Source of the DNA: Moesziomyces globuligerus
Taxonomy: Eukaryota; Basidiomycota; Ustilaginomycetes; Ustilaginales; Ustilaginaceae
Length of the DNA: 64,000 bases
NCBI GenBank assembly: GCA_030849465.1
Contig: JARVLF010000006.1
Span: 1,178,001 to 1,242,000, forward strand
Direction: 5' to 3'
How positions within the stretch are numbered: the first letter of the stretch is position 1; the number at the start of each line of letters is the position of its first letter. A program made the position numbers and the translations under genes. Below are positions 20,603 to 30,800 of this stretch, in pieces. The notes below the pieces were generated by a model. That model saw only the letters and a list, made by a program, of their open reading frames with translations, made no database searches and had not been told where the DNA came from.

Positions 20603-22675
20603 ATGGACTGGCTGGGCACCATCGACCGGCAGACCGTGTCGGACCTCGCCGGCACGCTTTCCTTTGTCGTCTGGCTCTTTGCCCAGTCGCCGCAGCTGTA
20701 CGAAAACTATCGGCGCGGCTCGGTCGACGGCCTCTCGCCCGTATTTCTCACCCAGTGGATGCTCGGCGACGTGACCAACCTCGTCGGATGCGTGCTCACC
20801 CAGCAGCTCCCCTTCCAGATCGCCGTCGCCACCTACTTTTGCTGCATCGACTGCTGCATCATGATCCAGTTCACCTACTACTGGACCAAAGCGAGGCGGG
20901 AGCGCAAGCGCAAGAAGCGCGCACACCAGCGCACCAACAGCCTCACCGCGTATGCCAACAATCCCTACTCGGTGCTCTCCGAGACGAGCGAGTTGCTGCC
21001 CGGCCGCGCGAGTCGACAGCACTCGCTCCTCCGAAGCTCGAGCAGGAGGAGAAACCTCACCCACTCCCAGCTCCTTCCGCACCGCCACGCGCAAGCCGCC
21101 CACGAGCCACATCCGGACAAGCTCGCCGCAGCCGCAGCCGAGACGGCGCAGCATCCGAGACCACATGCATCCAGATCGAGGTCGAGGCAGGTGATGAGCC
21201 GTTCTGGCTCCACCGATGCCGTTCCCGGCGTTGGATCGGTGGCCAACTACCGTGCGCTGTCGAATGCGGCGATGAGCGTGGCGCAGCTCGCTCAGGAGGC
21301 GGCGCGAAGGCGCGAGGCGATGCTGCATCGCCTCCACACCGAGGGCGACGACTACTTTGCCTACTCGAGACCTGGCAGCCCGCGCTCGCATCGGAGCAAG
21401 TCGCGCGCCTCGGAATCACCCATCGCCTCGCTCCCGCCCTCGAGATCACGCAGCAGGGTCAACAGCAACGAGCTCGGGCCCGAGAGCGCGCGCGTCGATC
21501 TGACGGCCTCGGCGCCCTCGCTGACGACGCCGACGGCGTCTGCGGCGGACGCGGGTCGCCGGTCGCGCGTGGCGCGCTCGATGAGTGCGCGGAGGAAGCC
21601 CGTGGCGGGGCCGGTGGATTTTGTGCCCTCGGCGCTGAGTCCGACGCGCGAGGGTCGCGATGCCGAGCGCAGCGACGACGAGACCGAGAGCGAAGACATC
21701 TCGGGCGCCGAGTCGATGCGCGAGAGCGCCGAGAGCGGCGTGTTGGCCGAGAGCGTCGACAGCCTCGCCACGGTCAGCACCGAGGCGAGCGGCGAGAGTG
21801 GACCGGTCGAGCCGAGGGGCAGGGATATGGTGCGCACCGCGAGCCGGCTAGAGACGGTGCTGTCGTCGGGAGCGGCGACTCCGGCGCAAGAGGCGGGACG
21901 CAGTGGTGAGGCGTCGCCGTTTTCGGCTGGGTCGTCGTCCGAGGGGACGGCGAGACACGCCTCGCCCAAGCCGCACCGCATGGCTGAGTCACACCACGAC
22001 CTCGGGCGTCAAGACGACGAGTCGAGCGACGATCAAGTGGGTCGAGGCGGTGGGCGGCGCAAGTTGGCCAAGCCGAGGCGCGAGAGGGATGTGGGAGAGG
22101 CGATGGAGGGGTCGGTTGAGCTGACTGGGATGGTGAGGAGCAAGATGGTTAGGAGTGAGTCGGCTAGGTCGCACGCGCTGGCGTCTACGTCGAGTGTGGG
22201 TAGGAAACGCAGTGGAGCCAAATCGCCAGCGTCGATGCGCAGGACGATCGGTATGGTCCTCTTGGGTCTCATGATGGTTTCGACCTTGCCGTCTAGTTCG
22301 AATGCTGCAGCTATCGGATCCTTGGCGGGCGGGCTGGAGGCGGGTGTAGCGTCTTGGAATAGGCTGGTTGGAAGGATCAGTGCCTGGTTGTGCGCATTGC
22401 TCTACATCACCTCTCGCATCCCTCAGATCTGGGAAAATCACATCCGCAGATCCGTAGCCGGCCTCTCGATCCTCCTCTTCATAGCAGCCTTCTCAGGCAA
22501 CCTGCTCTACACCATCTCGGTCCTCTCCAACCCAACAGCCTCAAGCCCCAACGCTAGGGCATACCTCCAAGAATCGCTGCCCTTCTTGCTCGGTTCGGGG
22601 GGCACGCTCATCTTTGACCTCATCATCGTAGGTCAGTGGCTAGCATGGCGTCACAACCCACCGCTTCTCGCCTAA
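20603..22675 (+). CDS. PQ-loop (Ypq/PQLC2-type) vacuolar transporter with large internal insertion
   Basis: 690 residues, single exon, starting MDWLGTIDRQ. The first PQ-loop repeat is FAQSPQLYENYRRGSVDGLS (P30-Q31) followed by FLTQWMLGDVTNLVG. The second is SRIPQIWENHIRRSVAGLS (P607-Q608) followed by FSGNLLYTISVL, and a last membrane segment (GGTLIFDLIIVGQWLAW) ends the protein. This two-repeat layout is that of yeast Ypq1-3 and human PQLC2, vacuole/lysosome exporters of basic amino acids. Between the third membrane helix (about residue 95) and the helices resuming near residue 545 lies a roughly 450-residue Ser/Arg/Glu-rich, apparently disordered segment, far longer than in yeast. The C-terminal dileucine-like ending PPLLA could aid vacuolar sorting (inference). 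Stop codons of this gene and RIC1 are 66 bases apart. Confidence 0.88.
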   Translation: MDWLGTIDRQTVSDLAGTLSFVVWLFAQSPQLYENYRRGSVDGLSPVFLTQWMLGDVTNLVGCVLTQQLPFQIAVATYFCCIDCCIMIQFTYYWTKARRERKRKKRAHQRTNSLTAYANNPYSVLSETSELLPGRASRQHSLLRSSSRRRNLTHSQLLPHRHAQAAHEPHPDKLAAAAAETAQHPRPHASRSRSRQVMSRSGSTDAVPGVGSVANYRALSNAAMSVAQLAQEAARRREAMLHRLHTEGDDYFAYSRPGSPRSHRSKSRASESPIASLPPSRSRSRVNSNELGPESARVDLTASAPSLTTPTASAADAGRRSRVARSMSARRKPVAGPVDFVPSALSPTREGRDAERSDDETESEDISGAESMRESAESGVLAESVDSLATVSTEASGESGPVEPRGRDMVRTASRLETVLSSGAATPAQEAGRSGEASPFSAGSSSEGTARHASPKPHRMAESHHDLGRQDDESSDDQVGRGGGRRKLAKPRRERDVGEAMEGSVELTGMVRSKMVRSESARSHALASTSSVGRKRSGAKSPASMRRTIGMVLLGLMMVSTLPSSSNAAAIGSLAGGLEAGVASWNRLVGRISAWLCALLYITSRIPQIWENHIRRSVAGLSILLFIAAFSGNLLYTISVLSNPTASSPNARAYLQESLPFLLGSGGTLIFDLIIVGQWLAWRHNPPLLA

Positions 22676-22741
22676 GACAATTGCAACGCTCGTCACCATG
22701 CATTTCCCTACGAGCGCGTGCTGTGAGAACACGGTTGAGCC

Positions 22742-25700
22742 TTAGGCGTCTGGATCGTCAGGTAGTGAGCCCGAGCTGGCGCGCGGCGAGGTGGGGCTAG
22801 CCGAAGCCGGTTCCCAGAGCCGTTCCGAGCTGCGCAGGCCGACGCGGCTGAGACTCATGCCGATCCCGTGTGCATAGTGTCGGCGCGGCGAGGGCGCGCC
22901 AGCCCCGATGCCCATTGCTGCCAGACTGGGCGTGAGCGACTGCCCATTGATCACCACGTCGGGCACCGCACGTGCGCCCTCCATGTTGGCCGACTTGGAC
23001 CGCAAGCCCTGCAGCCCCGGTCTCGACCCCACCTTGCCCGTCCCCTCTGCGGCTCCGCCCTCTTGCGCTGCATCGACCTCGACCTTGTCCGCCTCATCTT
23101 CCTCCTCCTCCTTCATCGACTCGAGCGTCGTCGCAGCCGACACGGCGGGCGCCGACGCGGCGCGCATCAGCTTCGGCGGCGGCTGCAACATCAACGCCTG
23201 GTCGCCATCGCCCTCGGCTGCGTCGCGCGCCTCGCCGGTGAGGATGCCCGCCTCGTCGACGGCGAGCCGCAACGCGCCGCCGGCCGGATCGATGCTGGCA
23301 AGGAAACGCACAAGGTCGTGGCACGTCGCCCAATCTTGCTTGTGCGCCGCGAGCTTGAGCAGCTGGATCGTATGCGCAATCGACACCTCGAGCGGCTCGA
23401 GGTTGTGCAGGACGAGCAGATACATGCCCGCCGTGCGCAGCTGGTCGGCCTGGATGCACTTTTGGAAGAGCACGCGCGGCGCGCCGACCACGTCGAACAG
23501 ATACGCCCACCGCGCCACCTCGGTCTTGCGTGCGCACCCGACCACCACCTCGAGCGCCTCGGGAAAGTGGTCCAGGAACTCGACCACCAGCGGCAGGATC
23601 GCCCGCGGCGTCGCTGTTCCGCTCGTCCGCGCCGAGCCCGATCGTGATCGACGACGGCCGGCCACCGGCAAGTCCAGATGCTGGCGCGAGTCCTTGGCTC
23701 GATCGGGCAACGCCTCGGCGAGAGCATCGTGCGTGCCGACACCGTTCGGGCCGCGCTTGTCGTCCTCCTCTTCCGCCACATCGGCGAGCAACGAGCTGGC
23801 GCTGCGTTCCTTCTCGAGCATGTTGCCTGATCCCCTGCGAAGATACGACGCATCGCCGAGCCCGGCATCGGCTTCGTCCTCGAGCACCGCGTGGAGGAGG
23901 ATCTCTAGCGCATGCGCAAAGTACACCAGCTCCTGATACGAGGCAGCAAAAAAGACAGCTTCGTCGCGCAGCCCTTTTTCGAGATAGTTGCGCAGCAGCT
24001 GATGCAGGAAGAGATGCGTATTGGTGCCCGTCCTCCACAGCGCAAAGTCGAGCGAGCGGCGGAGCGACACCTCGGACTCGACGCCGAGTACGATGCCCTT
24101 CTCGAGCAGGACGCACAGCGGATAGAAGTCGAGCGGCATGGATACCGAAGACTCGATGGTGTTGTACTCGGGCATCGGGTCGCGCTCGTCGTCCTCGTCT
24201 TCGACGCTGTCGGCGTCGTCGGCTTCTGAGGCCGGGATCCGCAGCGCGTCGAGCCACAGCTTGATGCCGCTGCCGTCGTAGCCCCAGAGCGAGTTCTCCA
24301 GCGTGCCGATGCCTTGGAGATGCGTCCAGTAGTATTCGATCTTGTCCGCGAGGATCTGCATATCGTATGCCACTTCGTCGTCATCGTCGAACGATCCATC
24401 CGCATCGTGGCGCGGATCGTCAAAGTCCTGCAGCGGGTTCTGCGAGGTGCCATCCTTGCTGGCTCCGCCGACCTTTCTCGGCCGCAGCAGAACGAGCTTG
24501 CCGTCGATGAGAAAGATGATGGTCGCCACGGTCAGATCGTCGATGGGATCGCCGAGCCGTTGCTGGCTCTCGGGGATCATCCAGCTCATGCCGCGCACGC
24601 GCGCCGGCTCGCCGACGACGCCCTCGAACGTGATCGAGCCGCAGAGGCGCAGACGGATGCGGTCCTGGGTGAGGTCGATGAGGAAATGGTAGAAGGTGTT
24701 GTCGGCCGTGTAGACGAGGAGACTGTTGTCGAAGAGCGAGGTGAGGATGACGGGACTGGACAGCACCTGGAGATCCAAGAGGAGCGCCGAGTCGAGATCA
24801 GAGTCGCGCGAGTAGAGGCGGAGCTGATACTCTCCTCCAGCATCGCATGCGGCGATGAGGACGTGCTGAAACCATTGCATGCCGCCACGGACGACAAAGG
24901 ACTGCTCCTGTGCCACGCTCTTGTGCATCTTCCATCGGCCGGAAGCGGCAGAGTAATGCGCCAGGCCGCGACGGCCGGCGACGGCGATCAGGTTGCCATC
25001 TGCACTGATGGCAGCGTAACGGACGGGCCAATTGGCGGCGAGGTAGGACTGCGGGATTTTGATGTGCTGCCACACGTCGCTCTCGGGAGTGATGGCGGTG
25101 AGGTCGGTCTGGTCGGCGCCGCGATAGACGTGCAAGCTGTCGTCGGTTTGGTAGAAGGCGAAGCGGGTATTGTCGGGCGAGTGCTGACCGGCGACGGCGG
25201 ACTTGGAAAAAGGCAGGATGAAGAGCTGGTTGTCGGGGCGCAGCGGAGCGTCACCGGGCTTGGGTATTGCGAGAATGAAGAGCTCGGTGTTGCCCGGGCC
25301 CCAGAAGAGGTCAGCGGAGCCAAACATGAAGGCGTCGGAAAAGTTTTTCGATGCGAGCTCCCAATCTTCTCGTAGCGTACATCCCATGAGCTTGCCGTAG
25401 GTGGACCAGATCGCGAGGCCTTTCTCCCAGCCAACGGCAAGCGCGTAGCCATCGCTGGTCCACGCCAACGACTTGACCGGCCCGGTGGTGAGGTAGCTCG
25501 CTGTGGATTTCATCGCCTCGCGCACCGACATTGTGTGGGAGAGAAGCGGAGTGCGCCCAGGCGCTCGGTAGTTGTAGACGGCGACCGTGCCATCTGCAAG
25601 ACCGAGGGCGATAAGGCTAAACTTGGCGTTGATGGAGACGGAGGTGGCGCGCTGTTCTGCGGGCAAAGGCGCGACTTGCGCTTGCTCTTTGGCTCGTGAG

Positions 25701-26830
25701 GGCTCGGAAGGCAATTCGGGCGATGTCTTTGGCGAGTCGTCCGGAAGCCGGGGTGATTCTGTTTCGAGAGACGCATGCCCGATTTGAGGGGACTTGAGTT
25801 GGTCGGAGGTCGCAAGGGTGAAATCGGGAGCAACGGATGACGGTCTTGGGGGTTTCCGAGAGCCGTGGAAGCAGCGACCGGACCACGGAGAAGAGCCCTC
25901 TTCGGCAAGCAGGTCGAGATTGGCCACATAGGCACGACCATCACTTGCGAGCCAAACGTAGACGTCCATAGGCCGAGAATAGGTGATGTTGGTGATTTGC
26001 ACGTCTGTGCTTGTTTGGTCGACCTTTTCCAGGGTGGTTTCGTCCGAGCGTGCGCCTGGATGTGAGTGCATCCAGGGTAGCTGAGAGAGCAAGCTGGTGC
26101 GGGTGCGGACCATGGGGTCCTTGACGTCTGGAGGGGGGGCCTGGGGGTCGTCATCGGGCCATCGGATGCACTGAAGGGCGGAGGGGGAGGAAGTGCTGAC
26201 GAGCATGTGCGTTTCTGTGGATGCGGCAAAGCGCAAGCCGGCGTCGATGCGTAGGACGAGGCGGAAGCGAAGCTCACACGCCTCGCCTGCGAGGCCGCCG
26301 AGACCAGTGTCGCCTGCAGCTGAGCTTTCGCCCGCGCCGGGCGCGAAAGAGTTGCGGAGGGCGGTAGGGTTGGGAGCTAGGAGCTCGCCGGACTGGGAGC
26401 GCGATCCGGAGCCAGAAGGGGGAACATAGCTGTACACGACCGATCCATGGTGGCGATAGACGATGTTGTATAGAAGTAGAAAGTGGCGGTCTGTCTGTAC
26501 GAGAAGAGCTCTGGCGTCTGGACGCCACTCGACGCGGGTGTTGCTGCCATAGTCGGCGATGCTCTGCGGGGTGCGGACGAGGGCGGCAACGACCTGTGCG
26601 GGGCGAGCAGACCACAAGGAGATGGTGGTGCGCGTGAGCGTGGCCCACAGCAAGCCGTTGCGGGAGCGAGCGAGCTGCAGGACGCTCTCCTGGCTGTCCG
26701 ATGAGGGGGTCGAGTGTGTGTCGGTTAGCTGCTCAGCGGCATCCTTGTCGAAGCGCAGAAAAGCATCTGGCGAGTCGAGACCCGATGGCGAAAGGTGGAT
26801 CCTTTCGGCGCAAGCGGTTGGCCAATACAT
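22742..26830 (-). CDS. RIC1: RIC1 homologue, Ypt6/Rab6 guanine-nucleotide exchange subunit
   Basis: 1362 residues, single exon. The start MYWPTACAERIHL, then RNGLLWATLTRTTISLWSAR and VEWRPDARALLVQTD, match the Ric1 N-terminus, where WD40-like repeats follow. The C-terminal RIC1 domain is seen as MPLDFYPLCVLLEKGIVLGV, LRRSLDFALWRTGTNTHLFL and HQLLRNYLEKGLRDEAVFFA, followed by VVEFLDHFPEALEVVVGCAR and DVVGAPRVLFQKCI. With Rgp1 it activates the Golgi GTPase Ypt6 (Rab6), which recruits GARP for endosome-to-Golgi retrieval. The VPS52 subunit of GARP lies about 7 kb away in this window. The last 150 or so residues are Ser-rich and low in complexity. Confidence 0.92.
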   Translation of the reverse strand: MYWPTACAERIHLSPSGLDSPDAFLRFDKDAAEQLTDTHSTPSSDSQESVLQLARSRNGLLWATLTRTTISLWSARPAQVVAALVRTPQSIADYGSNTRVEWRPDARALLVQTDRHFLLLYNIVYRHHGSVVYSYVPPSGSGSRSQSGELLAPNPTALRNSFAPGAGESSAAGDTGLGGLAGEACELRFRLVLRIDAGLRFAASTETHMLVSTSSPSALQCIRWPDDDPQAPPPDVKDPMVRTRTSLLSQLPWMHSHPGARSDETTLEKVDQTSTDVQITNITYSRPMDVYVWLASDGRAYVANLDLLAEEGSSPWSGRCFHGSRKPPRPSSVAPDFTLATSDQLKSPQIGHASLETESPRLPDDSPKTSPELPSEPSRAKEQAQVAPLPAEQRATSVSINAKFSLIALGLADGTVAVYNYRAPGRTPLLSHTMSVREAMKSTASYLTTGPVKSLAWTSDGYALAVGWEKGLAIWSTYGKLMGCTLREDWELASKNFSDAFMFGSADLFWGPGNTELFILAIPKPGDAPLRPDNQLFILPFSKSAVAGQHSPDNTRFAFYQTDDSLHVYRGADQTDLTAITPESDVWQHIKIPQSYLAANWPVRYAAISADGNLIAVAGRRGLAHYSAASGRWKMHKSVAQEQSFVVRGGMQWFQHVLIAACDAGGEYQLRLYSRDSDLDSALLLDLQVLSSPVILTSLFDNSLLVYTADNTFYHFLIDLTQDRIRLRLCGSITFEGVVGEPARVRGMSWMIPESQQRLGDPIDDLTVATIIFLIDGKLVLLRPRKVGGASKDGTSQNPLQDFDDPRHDADGSFDDDDEVAYDMQILADKIEYYWTHLQGIGTLENSLWGYDGSGIKLWLDALRIPASEADDADSVEDEDDERDPMPEYNTIESSVSMPLDFYPLCVLLEKGIVLGVESEVSLRRSLDFALWRTGTNTHLFLHQLLRNYLEKGLRDEAVFFAASYQELVYFAHALEILLHAVLEDEADAGLGDASYLRRGSGNMLEKERSASSLLADVAEEEDDKRGPNGVGTHDALAEALPDRAKDSRQHLDLPVAGRRRSRSGSARTSGTATPRAILPLVVEFLDHFPEALEVVVGCARKTEVARWAYLFDVVGAPRVLFQKCIQADQLRTAGMYLLVLHNLEPLEVSIAHTIQLLKLAAHKQDWATCHDLVRFLASIDPAGGALRLAVDEAGILTGEARDAAEGDGDQALMLQPPPKLMRAASAPAVSAATTLESMKEEEEDEADKVEVDAAQEGGAAEGTGKVGSRPGLQGLRSKSANMEGARAVPDVVINGQSLTPSLAAMGIGAGAPSPRRHYAHGIGMSLSRVGLRSSERLWEPASASPTSPRASSGSLPDDPDA

Positions 26831-27897
26831 GGCGCTACGAAAACGGCGTGTGCCGCAGCAAGGCGATCAAGGCCGATCGGATGTGAGAATGGCCATCAAG
26901 CGGGGGCACAAGGGCAGTGTTGGGCTTGAGAGCGAGGCGTCGATAGCCAGCCGACGTGGAAAGCCAACAACACCGCGAGAGGCGCTTCGGAAGTCGGATT
27001 GGCAGCTGGCAGCTGGCAGCTCCGACGCGGCAGGCGCGCAGCTGGCTCGTGCGGAAGGGTTCTTTGGCACCGCTAGCGAGCGCGTGTCGGAATCGCCGAA
27101 AAGCCTCCGGCCCAGCTTGTGCTGCGTTGCATCGGCGCTTCCGGAGTCTCTTGGCTTGAGCTTGCCTTTAGCTCCCACGCCACGATGGTGATGTATAGAG
27201 AATGTCGGATGCGCCGCCTTGCTCTGTTGGCCTGCATCCTTGCAAGCATCTATACTGTAGAAAGCGAGCTGCAAGGCAAGGAGGCTGCCTCCGACTCCAC
27301 ACGGCCAATCGGAATCCAAAATCGGCGAAATCGGTGAGCGGCTCTGCTGTGATGAATATGTGCTCGGCGTGCGGATCGCCATGTGCACCGACGCGCCCTC
27401 GAGTGCAGATGTGAATCGCCCAGCAGCACCGTCAGCCGCGGGAGTGCGAGAGGAATCGGCTGCCCCGCTCGACCTCTCTCTCCTCTCCAGACAAGCCTGC
27501 CCGTCTCCCACCATTCACTCTTCGGCTGTCGTCTCCGATACAGTAGCTCACAGCTCAAATACCCTTCCGAGCAGCTCGTCCTTTATCACTGCGCTCGACA
27601 GGCACATCGCGCAAACTTTGCATACAACCTGCGCAGCCTCCGCAGCATCACGGCATCACAGTCACCGTGCATCTTGATCTCAGCCTCGCCGCCTCTCCAC
27701 CCGGAACTCCTCTACTCCTGCGACAGCCAGTACCATCAACCTAGATCGACCGTGCTTGCCAACTGCCCTTCTCTGCCGTTACCACGTCGTGCCGATCCGA
27801 TTCGATTCAGCTGTCGCAGTCATGAGCCCTTCGCTTTCGTCCTGATCAGCCCGACATTCACTCGCACTCGACGCACTGGCTCGAACTCACCTCCGCC
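26831..27897. other. Divergent intergenic region RIC1/SSK2
   Basis: About 1.07 kb between two start codons. TGGCAGC occurs three times in a row at 27000-27020. The 500 bases before the SSK2 start are C/T-rich on the plus strand, like a fungal promoter and 5' leader. No gene is supported. Confidence 0.5.
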
Positions 27898-30800
27898 ATG
27901 TCAGACTCTGATCCAAATCATGGTAGCCATGGCGCTACCACCAGCAGCGCAGCAGGTCCGTCGTCACTTGCAGATCAGCCCATACACGAGGAGCAGCATG
28001 AACAGGTGCACGACTCCGAACCCCCTTCTCCTTCCTTGGAACCCACATCCTCGAGCAGAAGACGCACTCCGAGCGTGTCTTTCAAAGACGCCCCTGAGCA
28101 GGCGTCGGGCTCCAGTACAGATCCAGATGAGTCGCAATCAACGGGCACTCGCCAGCGCATCCCCGCAGCCGGCTTAGGCACTCGCACCGGTCCCCGTCGC
28201 GCGCCCCGCTCCAGCTCCTCCTTGCGTCACGTCTCCACCTCTCGCGCGCGTACCACCAGTCTCGCACAGCCAGTTCCCGAGGATCGTGACCTCTCCGTCG
28301 ATCCCAATTACTTTGGCGACCCAAACGCCAGCGTCGTCGCCCGCCAACTCGATGTAGAGAAACGCAGGGCAGACCTTCAGCGCCGCCAGGATGCGGCGCT
28401 CCTCGAAGGTCTCGACGACGAGGACGAAGCGCCGGACGAATCCATGCCAGATGTATACGATGACGCCAACAGCGTCCAACAGGCCACCGCGCGCACCTCA
28501 CGCAATGCCCAAGCTGCAGCCGCAGCCGCCGCAGAGGAGTACGACTATTTCTCTCGAAGCGGCTCCACCTACGATGGCGTCCAGGCCTCTTCCTCCTCGG
28601 CTGCCAAAGCCAACAGACTTTCGTGGTCCAGCGCAAGCGCCAGCGACGACAGCGACGAATGGGATGCAGATGGTCATTCTCTGCTCGCACCACCGCCCGC
28701 CACCGCTGCGCGCTCTTTAGTACCGCCCCTCGATCCCTCGGCTCCTCCCATCGATGCCGCCGCTGGAGTCGCCGCCACTCCAGGGCCAAGCTTCCCCGCC
28801 GACCTCCATACGCCGGCTGATCTCGGCGAGCACGATACGCCCATCCTCAATCCGCAGCACCGCATGGAGTGGCAGAGTATGCTCGAATCCGTCCTCAACT
28901 CTGAAGTGCTCAAATCAGAGACAAAACGCATCAACTCGGTCGATACTCCTGACCTCTCCCGCCAGGAACTCAGCTATCAGCGCTGGCTCGACATCAAAGC
29001 CACTCTCCGCGGTCGCGGCATGCAGCGAGGCGCCATCGATGAAGAAGAGAAGCGGCTCAAGGACGGCTTTGGCAAGATGCTCAAGGGCCTCGGCCAGGAG
29101 GTGCGCGATTTCCGCGCGCAGCATGTCGCACATGCCGACGGCCACGAGCTCCGCACCGACTCTTCGTCCGGCAACCTCTCTCAATCCAGCCAACCCGACA
29201 AGACGGAATCCGACGCTTCCCACGACCACCCGCAGCCCGATCGAAAGGATTCCGACGCGACATCCGCTGCACTCACCGCAGACAAGGAGGCGGTGCTCGC
29301 TGAAGTCGGCTCACTCCTCAGCCGCATCGATAGCGCAGAAGAGCAGTTCCCAAGCACCAAACGCGCCGTCGAGATCGTTCCCGACTGGGGTCTCGCCGAA
29401 GTGCAGACCAAGCTCAGCGCGCTCTACAGCTGGTTCAATACTGCGACCTCGCTCCGACTCCAGATCGACATCTTGCGCAAATGGACAGGCTCCGACACCC
29501 TCGAGATCGCAGCCCACGACACGCGCGATTGGGACACAAAACGTCAAAAGAGCGGCGAGCAGCACGATGAGCAGCGCAAAGGCCGCGCTCCCGTCGACGA
29601 CGAGAGCACATTCGTCGAAAGAATCCAGAAGGAGGGATCGCTGCAGTCCACCTTCGAGACACGCACCCTCGGCAGCCTCTACCACTTGATCACCAAGGCC
29701 AAGGAGACCATCTTCAAGTACCACAAGGACTTTGAGCGCATGGCGCTGCCTTCTTTCGAGCCCGAGCTGGTCACCCTCATCAACTTCCCCACACGCCTCA
29801 TGCAGGGTGCCTTGCGCCTTCGACTCGACTACGCTGGCAAACTCGCAGAGCCCAGCGTGCTCATCGTCGACTCGCTCACCGACGATCTAAGAACGGCGCT
29901 GGCCATGGCCTGCCGAGTAAAGCTTCACTACACCGGCATCATCGTTGCCGATCCTGACCGCGGCTGGGATCTGGCTCCGTGTATCGCCGAAGGCTACGAC
30001 GACGTGCTGCGCAGCGCGCTCAAGTTCTTCTTCAAGCTGCTCCGACTCAAACTCAAGGCTAGTGTCTATTTTAAGGAGACCGAGATCCTCGAACCCGAAT
30101 GGCGCTTCCTCAGCACGGCTGTAGAGTCGATCGAGGGCGGAGATGTCATCGTCGCGACCAACATCACTCGCTTCGTAAACAAACTCTTCGACCGCATTGC
30201 TCGCTACTTCAATCGCGAGCTCACCGCCACCATGTTGCAGCAGGACCAGCACAGCCGTCGCCTGCCCAAACCCAACTCGGGCCCGGTCGGCTTAGCCAAG
30301 ACCGATCCCGCGCCAAACCTCGGCGCAGGAGCTGCTTCTGGCCGCGAGGTTCACGGAAAGAACCTCATCACGCTCGAAGATCGTGCCAAGTGGATCCACA
30401 GCGTCTTCGACAACGTGCGCATCCGCTCCCGAAAGCTGCTCGGCTTCGCCCGAGATATCCGAAACCGTCTCGATAATGCTGCAGAATACGACCTCGGCAC
30501 GCTCCGGCCCTCGGCTGACTACATGGAGTCGGACGACCGCTCCGTGGCCGAATACAGCGAAGCAGCGACGCCCGGAGCCATGACGCTCAGCTCTTTCATG
30601 CTGACGTTGATCGATCATGACTACTTCCTCGTCTACACGGAGGCTCTCGAGGAAAACGGCATCTACCTCGTGGCCGAACCCAGCCTGCAAGACAAGCCGG
30701 AGCTCATTCAGGACCTCGTCTGCAAGTGTCTGCATCGCGTCCGTCCTGGAGATGAGGATTCTGCCATGGCTGCCGAGGCCAGCGCCAACGCGCTCAATGC

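Noticed and set aside
26867..27514. 215-codon minus-strand frame between RIC1 and SSK2
   Set aside because: It overlaps both promoter regions, has Ala/Ser/Arg composition and no motif.
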